Part shown: piece after piece, positions 15,141 to 24,311 of the stretch
Numbering within the stretch: position 1 is the first letter of the stretch
Layout: each line of letters begins with the position of its first letter
NCBI GenBank assembly: GCA_038562555.1
Contig: JBCFBK010000044.1
Location: forward strand, 1-48,391
Direction: 5' to 3'
Length of the DNA stretch: 48,391 nt
Source of the DNA: JBCFBK01 sp038562555
GTDB taxonomy: Bacteria > Bacteroidota > Bacteroidia > Bacteroidales > Prolixibacteraceae
Notes under the pieces: generated by a model
What the model saw: only the letters and a program-made list of their open reading frames with translations
What the model was told of the DNA's origin: nothing
The model's database searches: none
Made by a program: the position numbers and the translations under genes

Positions 15141-18100
15141 TTATTTTCGTTGACGGAAGCTTTTGGGCGTCTCGTTGTAGACTTCCCTGAAGCATTTAAT
15201 GAAGTAATGGGATTGATTGAAGCCGGTCAGATAAGCGATCTCGGCAATGGTATGATCGCTGTTCCGTAACAGTTCCACCGATTTGCGCAGACGGACCAGC
15301 CTGATAAACTGGTTGGGGGTTTGGCCAACCAGTAACCTGAATTTCCGGTGCAGCACGGTTTTGCTCATATTCATCCGGGCTGCGAATTCGTCGATCTTAA
15401 AATCGGCATCCATCAAATGTTCTTCAATGACCTGCATCGATCGTTTTAGAAACGTCTCCTTCGGGTCGAACTCGATCTCATTCCCTTCTTTTGATACCAG
15501 CCGCGACAACAACTGGGTTTTCCGGTGCTGCCGCGTATGCTGAATGTTGATCATCTGGTTCAGGAGGACCTCCGGATCGAAGGGCTTTCTGATGTAAATG
15601 TCAGCTCCTGTTTTATATCCCTGCAATTCATCACCGGCCGACGTTTTGGCAGTGAGCATCACCACGAAAATATCGGCATACCGCTGGTTCTCCTTAATGA
15701 GCCGGCATAATTCCAGACCATCCATTTCGGGCATCATGACGTCGGTGAGGATGATCTCCGGAAGATATTCGTCCAGGTATTCCATGGCCTCTTTTCCGTT
15801 GACCGCCGTCAGAACGGTAAAATGTTTTGAAAGTTTTTCCTTCAGGTACTTCCGCATCTGGTCATTGTCTTCGACAATCAGGATCGTGGAGGTGTCGTCT
15901 GAGAAGCCGGGTGCAGGTTCAGGTTCTGCCTGGTCCTGTTTGACCGCCTTTACAGGAAGAATGAGCTCAATTTGCGTTCCGTGGCCGGGCGCTGACTGGA
16001 TCCGGATCGAACCGTTCAGCAGTTGGACGAATTTTTTGACCACGTAAAGGCCCAGACCGAAACCCCGCGGATTCTGCTGATCGGGTTTTTCGGGGCCACG
16101 GTAGAACTTCTCAAATATCCGCGACTGATGTTTTTCATCGATCCCCGGGCCGCTGTCCCGGACCGACAAATGCAGGTTTTGCTCTTTCCATTTCAGGTTT
16201 ACGGTAACCTGACTTCCGTCGGGACTGTATTTGATGGCATTGCTCAGCAGGTTGTACAGGATCCGTTCAAGTTTAACACTGTCGGTAAAAACGTGGAGCT
16301 CGCCCGGGTCTGCCGTAAAGGATAAGACAATTTTCCTTGATCCGGCCAGGTATTCAAAGGCGTTTACCACGAGCCTTGCAAAGGAAACGATTTCGACCTT
16401 GCTTTCCTTCAGTTCGACGTCTGAAAGCTCTACCCGTTTAAAATCGAGGATCGTTCCGAAGATATCCGAAAGGAAAGAGGTGTTCCTGCTGATGATCTCC
16501 AGCTTTTCGCGGCTGGGGTCCTCTCTCCGGCTTTCCCTGATCAGATCGTTCACGGGTGCCTGGATCAGGGAGAAAGGCGTTAACAGATCGTGCGACAGCC
16601 CGGTGAAAAAGCTTTCCTTCTCACGGAGCAATTCTTCCTCTTTTTGCCTCTCAATGGCTTGCAGCTTCAGAACCTGCTTTTTCCGGTAATGCCTGACAAT
16701 AAGGAATACCGTCAGCGAAGCCCCCGCAAGGGCCAGAACGGTCGCCAGTACATAGAACCACAGGGTATTCCACCAGGGCGGGGTGATCAGGATATCCATC
16801 GACCAGCAAACCGGCGTTTCAATGCTCCCGTCGTATTTGCGGATCTCAAGACGATATTCCCCCGGATCAAGCTGAGAGAAGATGATCGGATAGGAGAGGT
16901 TCAGGTACTGCCAGGTATCGCTGAATCCCGCGATCCGGTACTGGTATTTGTTCCGGTAGATATCACGGCCGCTCTCGGTGAAAGAAAGTGAGATCCACCG
17001 GCTCCGGTACGACAGGCAGATGGATGAAATATATTCGGTGGCCTCCTTCAGGATCACGTTCCCGTAAATTTTTTCGTTGACGCCCACTTTCCGGTGGTTC
17101 ACCTCGAGGTTGGTAAAAATGATCTTCGACTCGTCAGGCTGATTTAAAACGCGGGCCGGATCGATCATGATCAGATTATCGGTCGTCCCGAAGATAAGCT
17201 GTTCACCATCCTCACACGAAACACATGCGCTGGAGAGTATGGCATGATTTCCCAGCAGCCCGGGATTGATTTCACGGATCTTTTTTTCGGTGCCGACAGC
17301 GCAAAATAACCGTTCACCAATGGCAAACCAGAGGTTGTTGTGTTTATCGGTCATCAACGCCCTGATCGCACCCTGCGGCAGCAGATCCTCCGGGAATGCA
17401 TGCCTGACGGAGCGCGGATCGTCCAGGTTCAGCCTCAGCAGTTTTGTCGACGTTCCGATCCAGAGACAGCTATTGACGTCGTCCCTCACAATGCGGTAAA
17501 CGATCTCGTTGGTTCTGATCCGTCCGTTTTCTTCGATGCGCTTTGTTTCGGTGTTGAAAAGAAAAAGCCCGTTGTGCGAGGAAATGAAAAGGTGATTTCC
17601 GTCATACGGCGCAAAGCCCGTGATCTCGTCCCGTCCGAACGAATCGTAATGCCGGTAATCTTCAACCTTTGCGGTCAGCGGGTCAATTCTCACCGAAATC
17701 AGCCCGTTTTGTTTGGTGCCGATCCATATCCGGCCATCTGCAGCCGGGTAAACCGCGGTGACCTTTTCCAGTTGAGGAGCTGAAAAATGCTCCTTAAAAC
17801 GGAAAGAAGGATCTGTTCTGTTACCAAGAACCGAAAACGGGAGCCCAATCCCGTCGTGACCCGCAAAAACGAGGTTTTTATCGGAGAACATGGAAAGGAT
17901 GTAGTTATTCAGTTCTCCGTTTTGCCGATTCGAAAACTTGGGAATGAGCGTTTTTGCTTTCAGGTTGCACAGGAAAACCCCCGCCCCCTGAGTGCCGATC
18001 AGCACGTGATCTTTTCCGAAGGGAGCGAGCGAGATGGCCGGAGCAGGAAGTTTTTCGCTGAGCGGATAGTGTTCGATCCCTTTTTTCTCGGGCATGAACC

Positions 18101-19091
18101 TGAAAATTCCGCCGCCATAGGTGCCGATCCAGATATTTTTGTAACGGTCGCGAAAAAGACAGTTGATCAGTGTCGCATCCAGACGCTCGTCGTTTAACGG
18201 AACTGCCTGTCGGGGATCTTCGCTGTCGGTGACTTTTAATCCCTGTCCCCAGGTACCAAGATAAATTTTCCCGTTGCTCCGGATAATCCGGTAAATCGAT
18301 TTGAATGCCTGTCCTTCGGACCGCCGGGAAATTTTTATTTGCTCCGGACGATCCGCAGGCCATGAGATTTTCAGCAGGCCTGAGTTCCAGGTCGAAGCCC
18401 ATAAGGTATGCTCCTCGCCCGTGTCGAGAAATTGCGTGATCGCTTTGTCTTTCTCGTCATGATCAATCCAGGTATTCTGTTGAATATCATAAGCGAAACA
18501 ACCGAAATAAGTTCCTATTCGGATAAATCCTGTGGGTTTCTCGATCAGTGAAGAAACGATGTACCCGGGATAATGAACCTCGCTGACGTAATGTTTTTTG
18601 CTTTTCCCTGCTGCACTGAGCTTATAAACCCCTTCCTCCCAGGTTCCAAGCCAGATGTTTTTCCGGGAATCTTCCATGATGGAAATAACCCTGGCGGGTG
18701 TTTTTCCCTCGACGATTTTGCTGATGTGAATAAACTCATCGCGGCGCGGGTCATAAATATCGGCTCCCCCGGTTTTCAGTCCGATCCATAAAAACCCGTC
18801 CGAATCAAAAAAGAGGGTTTCAATATTGTTTTCAGTGAGGCAGTTCAGCGAATCATTTTCCCGCTTATATATTTTGAAGTTTTCCCCGTCAAACCGGTTG
18901 AGCCCGTCGCAGGTGGCAATCCACATAAAGTGATCATTTTCCCGGATGTCGGTCACCTCGATGCTGGAAAGGCCGTCGGTAATATCGTAATGATTGAACT
19001 CCTGAGCCTGTACTGAAACCGTACACAGCAACAGGACGACAAAAAAAGAATCAACCACCGGCGTAAAAATTCTGAGTAGGGCTCGTTTCAT
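15141..19091 (-). CDS. Hybrid two-component system regulator (HTCS) of the glycan utilisation locus
   Basis: One 1316-residue polypeptide holds a full signalling chain. It has a signal peptide (about 1-30), periplasmic two-component propeller repeats (WIGT-type blades, about 30-690), a Y_Y_Y domain (about 700-770) and one transmembrane helix (about 777-800). A histidine kinase follows with phospho-accepting His834 (in LSHDLLTP), N-box NLLSNAIKYS and G-boxes DSGPGID and GFGLGLY. A receiver has Asp1117 (in ILTDVMMP), and a C-terminal AraC-type HTH (about 1210-1316) ends the protein. HTCS proteins sense oligosaccharides in the periplasm and activate the adjacent susCD locus. It is divergent from susC. 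The ATG at 19091 is preferred over 19121 because it begins the signal peptide. Confidence 0.96.
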   Translation of the reverse strand: MKRALLRIFTPVVDSFFVVLLLCTVSVQAQEFNHYDITDGLSSIEVTDIRENDHFMWIATCDGLNRFDGENFKIYKRENDSLNCLTENNIETLFFDSDGFLWIGLKTGGADIYDPRRDEFIHISKIVEGKTPARVISIMEDSRKNIWLGTWEEGVYKLSAAGKSKKHYVSEVHYPGYIVSSLIEKPTGFIRIGTYFGCFAYDIQQNTWIDHDEKDKAITQFLDTGEEHTLWASTWNSGLLKISWPADRPEQIKISRRSEGQAFKSIYRIIRSNGKIYLGTWGQGLKVTDSEDPRQAVPLNDERLDATLINCLFRDRYKNIWIGTYGGGIFRFMPEKKGIEHYPLSEKLPAPAISLAPFGKDHVLIGTQGAGVFLCNLKAKTLIPKFSNRQNGELNNYILSMFSDKNLVFAGHDGIGLPFSVLGNRTDPSFRFKEHFSAPQLEKVTAVYPAADGRIWIGTKQNGLISVRIDPLTAKVEDYRHYDSFGRDEITGFAPYDGNHLFISSHNGLFLFNTETKRIEENGRIRTNEIVYRIVRDDVNSCLWIGTSTKLLRLNLDDPRSVRHAFPEDLLPQGAIRALMTDKHNNLWFAIGERLFCAVGTEKKIREINPGLLGNHAILSSACVSCEDGEQLIFGTTDNLIMIDPARVLNQPDESKIIFTNLEVNHRKVGVNEKIYGNVILKEATEYISSICLSYRSRWISLSFTESGRDIYRNKYQYRIAGFSDTWQYLNLSYPIIFSQLDPGEYRLEIRKYDGSIETPVCWSMDILITPPWWNTLWFYVLATVLALAGASLTVFLIVRHYRKKQVLKLQAIERQKEEELLREKESFFTGLSHDLLTPFSLIQAPVNDLIRESRREDPSREKLEIISRNTSFLSDIFGTILDFKRVELSDVELKESKVEIVSFARLVVNAFEYLAGSRKIVLSFTADPGELHVFTDSVKLERILYNLLSNAIKYSPDGSQVTVNLKWKEQNLHLSVRDSGPGIDEKHQSRIFEKFYRGPEKPDQQNPRGFGLGLYVVKKFVQLLNGSIRIQSAPGHGTQIELILPVKAVKQDQAEPEPAPGFSDDTSTILIVEDNDQMRKYLKEKLSKHFTVLTAVNGKEAMEYLDEYLPEIILTDVMMPEMDGLELCRLIKENQRYADIFVVMLTAKTSAGDELQGYKTGADIYIRKPFDPEVLLNQMINIQHTRQHRKTQLLSRLVSKEGNEIEFDPKETFLKRSMQVIEEHLMDADFKIDEFAARMNMSKTVLHRKFRLLVGQTPNQFIRLVRLRKSVELLRNSDHTIAEIAYLTGFNQSHYFIKCFREVYNETPKSFRQRK

Positions 19092-19237
19092 TTTCGGCTC
19101 TTCATTGATTTTTAATGCCAAATTAGCTAAATTATGTAGAAACAGATCGCCTGACGGGTTTTCCGCACGAATTTGTTATGAATCGGTTTTTTTGTGTCAT
19201 CGGCTTTATGCTGTACGGAGTAATTTCGCAGAAAAGC

Positions 19238-19287
19238 TTCTCCTTTTCGTGAGATGGTCCGGATTCCGGTCCTTCCCGGAAGGAGAA
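19238..19287 (+). other. Inverted repeat in the susC leader
   Basis: TTCTCCTT (19238-19245) and AAGGAGAA (19280-19287) can pair, enclosing a smaller TCCTTC-CCG-GAAGGA hairpin. It lies 47 bases before the SusC start. A weak -7 match (TAATTTCG, 19220-19227) precedes it. SusC-type mRNAs often have structured leaders; a function here is not shown. Confidence 0.35.
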
Positions 19288-19333
19288 AAAGGCAGACACA
19301 TATTAGAAAACATCATTATTAATAACCAAACTT

Positions 19334-22300
19334 ATGAAACAATTGTGTTTTTTTCTTCTTTTATTGGTTATATCCGGTCTGTCGCCGGTTTACGGGAACA
19401 GGTACATTCCGGCTGCAACGGATCCGGGTGTGGATGAATTTCAGCAACAGCGGGAAGTGACGGTTACCGGCACGGTGACTGAATCGAACGGAAGTCCTGT
19501 TTCGGGCGCGACCGTCCTTCTAAGCGGGACTACCCGTGGTGTTATTACGGATGCCGGCGGCCGTTTTTCACTTCTTGTTCCAACAGGTTCGACGTTGGAG
19601 ATCTCATTTATTGGTTACAAGACTGAGAAAAGAGTCGTTACCGGGGCCGAAGATCTGAACATTCGCATGGCCGAAGAAACCCGGGCTGTTGACGAAGTGG
19701 TGATCGTGGGTTATGGTGTCCAGAAGAAAGCGACCCTGTCGGGCGCTGTCGCGTCGGTAAAAGGCAGCGAGATCGCCCGGTCGCCTGCCATGAACGTGTC
19801 CAACTCCATTGGCGGAACTTTGCCGGGGCTGGTTGCGGTGGCGCAGAGCGGCGAGCCCGGATCCGACTATGCCACGCTTTTTATCAGGGGCCGGAGTACG
19901 CTGAACGACAACTCACCCCTGATCGTCGTGGATGGCGTCCCGAATCGTTCGCTCGAACGGATCGATCCGGCAACGATCGAAAGCGTGACGGTGCTTAAAG
20001 ATGCTTCGGCGGCCATTTACGGCTCCCAGGCTGCCAACGGCGTCATCCTGGTGACCACCAAACGCGGCAGTTCCGGAAAACTGGCGGTTACAGCCAGTTT
20101 TGTATCAGGCTGGTCAAAGCCAACAGTAATACCTGAACTGACCAATTCGGCCGAATATGCCACGCTGGTTAATGAGATCGATGCGTACGATGATAAAGCG
20201 CCGACGTACTCCGATGCGGAAATTGCGAAGTTTGCCGACGGAAGCGACTTATGGCGTTATCCAAATACCGACTGGTTCGGTCAGGTGCTGAAATCCTGGT
20301 CCATGCAGAGCAATGCCAACGTCTCCATGTCGGGAGGAAACGAGAATCTGAAAACATTCGTGTCTTTATCGACGCGCCATCAGGACGGCTTTTTCAAAAA
20401 CAGTGCCAGTAAGTACGACCAGCACGATCTTCGCGCCAACATCGACGGTAAAATAAATGACTACATCAGCCTGTCGGTCGATGCCAGTATGCGCCTGGAG
20501 CAGCGTGATTTTCCCACGGCTTCGTCGGCCAATATTTTCCGGAACCTGATGACGGGCCTGCCCACTCAGGTTGCGGTATGGCCAAACGGGCTTCCCGGCC
20601 CGCCGCTCGATGTCACGACCCAGGACAATCCTGTTGTTCAGGCTACGCGGGCTGCAGGCACCAATGAAAGCGACAATTACGTGTTTAACCTCAATGCCAA
20701 ACTGAATATCAAAATTCCCTGGGTGAAAGGACTTTCGCTCACCGCAACCGGCGCTGTCGACCGGGGGTTGAACTATCAGAAATATTTTTCAAAGCTCTAT
20801 GAGTTGTACACGTGGGACGGAACCACGCTGGGACCGGATAACCTTCCTTCGCTCGTAAAGGGGGCGTACGGGTCGTCACGGCTGACCCAGCAGCTCGATA
20901 TCGGCAAGGAATACCTGGTTAACGCCCTCATTTCGTACCAGCGGACAATTAATGAAGTCCATGACGTAAATCTTTTGGCCGGTGTTGAGGCCATCGAGAA
21001 CAACTCGAACTGGTTTTCGGCCGAGCGGAGGAATTTCACCAGCAATTTCCCTGCCGAGCTTAATTTTGGCGATTCCGGGGCACAATATGCGAACGGCTCC
21101 AATCCGGGAACAAACCGGTGGCTCAACTACTTCGGCCGTGTCAATTATGCCTATGGCAGCAAGTATATCGCTGAATTCGTATGGCGGTATCAGGGATCGA
21201 GCAAATTTGCGTCCGACACCCGCTGGGGATTTTTCCCGGGCGCATCGGTCGCATACCGGATATCGGAGGAAAACTTTTGGAAGGAAAGTGTTGCCGGGAA
21301 CATGATCGGCAATCTGAAACTGCGCGCTTCCTGGGGCAAAACAGGGAACGACCTGATCGACCCCTACCAGTTTTATTCGCTGTACTCCTTGTTCTGGCGT
21401 TATTTTGTCACGGCCGACCAGGCCACACATGCCGCGTATTACGAAAGCCTTGCAGGTAACGTGAAGGCCCAGTGGGAAGAAGCCCGGCAAACCGATGTCG
21501 GACTGGATATGACCTTGTTCGGCGACAGGCTTTCGGTCACGGTCGACTATTTTAACAACCTGCGCAGCAAGATCCTGATCCCCCAAACCGCATCGGTGCC
21601 TTCAATGACGGGGATGGCCGGGATCCTCCCGGATATTAACCTGGGAGAAGTGCGGAACAAAGGTTTTGATTTCGAACTGTCCTGGTCCGACCGGATCAGT
21701 AAACTGAATTACAGGATCGGATTAAACGGCGCGTTCGCCAAAAACAAAATCCTGTTCTTTGACGAAGCTGAAGGCGCGCTTGACTGGCAGAAACAAACCG
21801 GCCATCCCATGCAGTCGGGTCTGTATTATGAAGCGATCGGTATTTTTCATGATCAGGCCGATCTGGAAAAATATCCTCACCTGGAAGAAGCGCGTACCGG
21901 TGACGTCATTTTCAAAGACGTAAGCGGCGATCAGCAGATCACCGGCGACGATATGAAGCGGATCTACAAAAATGTAGTGCCGACACTGACCGGCGGATTG
22001 ACCCTGTCGGCCGGTTACAGGGGCTTCGATCTCACTGCCTTGTTTCAGGGCCAGGCCGGCGCCGTGAGGTATGTGCAGCAGCTCGGAGGAAAGGATGTGC
22101 AGAACTACTTCAAATCGTTTTATGACAAACGCTGGATGGAAGATAATCCCGACGCTGCCTATCCCCGAACCTTCAACCGGAACGACGAGTATTGGGTAAG
22201 CTCGGAAAACCCGAACACGTTCTGGCTGAAAAAGACGGATTTTATACGCCTGAAAAACCTGGAAGCCGGATATACCATTCCTTCGGCCATGGCCGGCAAG

Positions 22301-22468
22301 ATCGGACTGGAGAGCCTCCGCGTCCATGTAGGCGGACTGAATCTGTTCACCTGGGCGCCTGATATGAAAGATCTCGATCCCGAACTGGAAGCCAAAGGCG
22401 ATGGTTTTGCAGGCCAGGGATATCCCCTTCAGAAAATTGTAACAGCCGGTATAACCGTTAAATTCTAA
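19334..22468 (+). CDS. SusC/RagA-family TonB-dependent glycan importer
   Basis: The 1044-residue outer-membrane protein has a signal peptide, a carboxypeptidase-like regulatory domain (VTGTVTESNGSPVSGATV, about 36-105), a TonB box-like segment (VDEVVIVGYG), a plug with SVTVLKDASAAIYGSQAANGV, and a C-terminal 22-strand barrel ending in Phe (ITVKF). It imports oligosaccharides with its SusD partner using TonB energy. It is the first plus-strand gene of the locus, divergent from the HTCS gene, and ends 14 bases before susD. Confidence 0.97.
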   Translation: MKQLCFFLLLLVISGLSPVYGNRYIPAATDPGVDEFQQQREVTVTGTVTESNGSPVSGATVLLSGTTRGVITDAGGRFSLLVPTGSTLEISFIGYKTEKRVVTGAEDLNIRMAEETRAVDEVVIVGYGVQKKATLSGAVASVKGSEIARSPAMNVSNSIGGTLPGLVAVAQSGEPGSDYATLFIRGRSTLNDNSPLIVVDGVPNRSLERIDPATIESVTVLKDASAAIYGSQAANGVILVTTKRGSSGKLAVTASFVSGWSKPTVIPELTNSAEYATLVNEIDAYDDKAPTYSDAEIAKFADGSDLWRYPNTDWFGQVLKSWSMQSNANVSMSGGNENLKTFVSLSTRHQDGFFKNSASKYDQHDLRANIDGKINDYISLSVDASMRLEQRDFPTASSANIFRNLMTGLPTQVAVWPNGLPGPPLDVTTQDNPVVQATRAAGTNESDNYVFNLNAKLNIKIPWVKGLSLTATGAVDRGLNYQKYFSKLYELYTWDGTTLGPDNLPSLVKGAYGSSRLTQQLDIGKEYLVNALISYQRTINEVHDVNLLAGVEAIENNSNWFSAERRNFTSNFPAELNFGDSGAQYANGSNPGTNRWLNYFGRVNYAYGSKYIAEFVWRYQGSSKFASDTRWGFFPGASVAYRISEENFWKESVAGNMIGNLKLRASWGKTGNDLIDPYQFYSLYSLFWRYFVTADQATHAAYYESLAGNVKAQWEEARQTDVGLDMTLFGDRLSVTVDYFNNLRSKILIPQTASVPSMTGMAGILPDINLGEVRNKGFDFELSWSDRISKLNYRIGLNGAFAKNKILFFDEAEGALDWQKQTGHPMQSGLYYEAIGIFHDQADLEKYPHLEEARTGDVIFKDVSGDQQITGDDMKRIYKNVVPTLTGGLTLSAGYRGFDLTALFQGQAGAVRYVQQLGGKDVQNYFKSFYDKRWMEDNPDAAYPRTFNRNDEYWVSSENPNTFWLKKTDFIRLKNLEAGYTIPSAMAGKIGLESLRVHVGGLNLFTWAPDMKDLDPELEAKGDGFAGQGYPLQKIVTAGITVKF

Positions 22469-22482
22469 AAAAACAGAAACAA

Positions 22483-24171
22483 ATGAAACGCATCATTCCT
22501 CTTATACTGTTATCCTTTACCCTGGTTTTTTCTTCATGTGATGATTACCTCGATACGGTTCCCGGCGACAAATACGACGATGCGGCCGTGTGGAGCAGTC
22601 CTGCGCTGATCGAAAGCTTTGTCTTTCACATGTACGAAGGCATTCCGTACCCGTACCAGTGGTACATGACCGCTTCACTTGTCGACGAAGCAGTGCCGAT
22701 CCAGAACGACGGTGTCGTAACCCGGGTATTAACCAGCACGATGACGCCTGAAGAACACGGGGCATTTGCCAATAACTGGGCTACCTGCATGGAGAACTGG
22801 TGGTGGGAGGCAGTTTATTCCAACATCCGCTCCTGCAACCTTTTCTTTTCCAGGATTGAAACGGCCGAATTTGCCGACGAAGCTTACAAACAGCAGCTTA
22901 TCGGAGAGGTGCATTTTTTGCGCGCTTACTTTTACTATCTGCTGATGGCCCAGTACGGCGGCGTTCCGCTCATCGACAGGGTGATCAATGTGGGCGAGGA
23001 CTACAACATTCCCCGGAACACATTCGCGGAGACGATCAGTTTTATCGTGGCCGATCTGGATGCGGCTATCGCAGACAATAAGCTGGCTGAACAGGCCGAC
23101 AAGACCCGGGCAACAGAAGCGGCGGCTTTAGCCCTTAAATCGCGGGTGTTGCTGTACGCTGCCAGCGACCTCTATAATCATCAGGGATCCTGGGCGTCGG
23201 GCTATACCCATCCGGAACTGATCGCCTATACCGACGGAAGTCAGACGGAGCGTTACCGTGCGGCCAAAAACGCAGCCGAAGCTATGATCAGCCTTGGCAC
23301 GGCCGGCCTTTACAAGGGCTTTGAAGATCCCGCCGAGAACTTCCGCCAATTATTCCTGCAAATGTCATCGAATGAGCAAATTTTTATTACTCAATATGAT
23401 AAAGTGACCACTCCTTACTGGGCCACCGACTGGCTGGCCTGGGTGTGCGGAACGCCGTCGTATGGTGGCTGGGGGCTGAATCAGGTCACGGCAAATCTGG
23501 CAAACGCCTTTGAAAATGCCGACGGAACAGCCTTTAATTTTCAGGCGCAGAAAAATGATCCGTATGCCGGCCGCGATCCCCGTTTTTATGCCACGATCCT
23601 TCATCATGGGGCATCCTGGTATTACAACTCCTGGGGATCACTCAGTCCGGTAACGATCGATATAAACGGAACCGACAGCAATGGCGGCAACACCACCGGC
23701 TATTACATCAAGAAGTTCATTTCTCCCGGACAAAACGACTATTATTTCGGGAACCGCCAGCCGCAGCCATACATCCAGATTCGTTACGCAGAGGTGTTGT
23801 TAAACTATGCAGAAGCCTGTCTGGGCCTGGGTGAAGATGGTCCGGCCCGCGATGCGATGAACCTGATCCGCGAACGTGCGGGAATGCCCGGCATTCCGGA
23901 AAGCGAAACGGGTGAGACCCTGCAGGTGCGGTACCGGAACGAACGGCGGGTTGAACTGGCCTGGGAATCGCACCGGTTCTTTGATGTCCGCCGCTGGATG
24001 ATTGCTCCCGAAGCTTATGGTGATGCACTGGGTGTAAAATACGGGAACAACACCTTCAGTTCCTTTGTCTTTGAAAAACACGCCTGGAAGAACAGCCATT
24101 ATTTTATTCCGGTCGATTACAATGAAATGCAGAAAAACACGGCTTTAATACAGAATCCCGAATATAATTAA
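22483..24171 (+). CDS. SusD/RagB-family glycan-binding lipoprotein
   Basis: The 562-residue protein has a lipoprotein signal (LVFSSCDDYLD, Cys at about residue 19) and the N-terminal SusD region with GEVHFLRAYFYYLLMAQYGGVP. The C-terminal RagB/SusD part contains YIQIRYAEVLLNYAEA and RYRNERRVELAWESHRFFDVRRW. It caps the SusC barrel at the cell surface and binds the glycan. A strong hairpin 25 bases after its stop separates it from the enzyme genes. Confidence 0.97.
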   Translation: MKRIIPLILLSFTLVFSSCDDYLDTVPGDKYDDAAVWSSPALIESFVFHMYEGIPYPYQWYMTASLVDEAVPIQNDGVVTRVLTSTMTPEEHGAFANNWATCMENWWWEAVYSNIRSCNLFFSRIETAEFADEAYKQQLIGEVHFLRAYFYYLLMAQYGGVPLIDRVINVGEDYNIPRNTFAETISFIVADLDAAIADNKLAEQADKTRATEAAALALKSRVLLYAASDLYNHQGSWASGYTHPELIAYTDGSQTERYRAAKNAAEAMISLGTAGLYKGFEDPAENFRQLFLQMSSNEQIFITQYDKVTTPYWATDWLAWVCGTPSYGGWGLNQVTANLANAFENADGTAFNFQAQKNDPYAGRDPRFYATILHHGASWYYNSWGSLSPVTIDINGTDSNGGNTTGYYIKKFISPGQNDYYFGNRQPQPYIQIRYAEVLLNYAEACLGLGEDGPARDAMNLIRERAGMPGIPESETGETLQVRYRNERRVELAWESHRFFDVRRWMIAPEAYGDALGVKYGNNTFSSFVFEKHAWKNSHYFIPVDYNEMQKNTALIQNPEYN

Positions 24172-24195
24172 AGCAAAATTCTCCGAACTTCAATT

Positions 24196-24221
24196 AAGAC
24201 CCGGCCTCTGTGCCGGGTCTT
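24196..24221 (+). terminator. Stem-loop between susD and the enzyme genes
   Basis: A perfect 10-bp GC-rich stem (AAGACCCGGC / GCCGGGTCTT) closes a 6-nt loop. No long T-tract follows on the plus strand, so it may be an attenuator or mRNA-stabilising 3' end that keeps susCD transcript levels above those of the downstream genes. Confidence 0.6.
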
Positions 24222-24311
24222 GTGAAACGGCTTTGTTGTTTAATTACCGCCGGGGACATGCTCTGCCTGATGGTGTTACCCGCTCGCGAATCGTTAACTT
24301 AAAAAGAGAAA

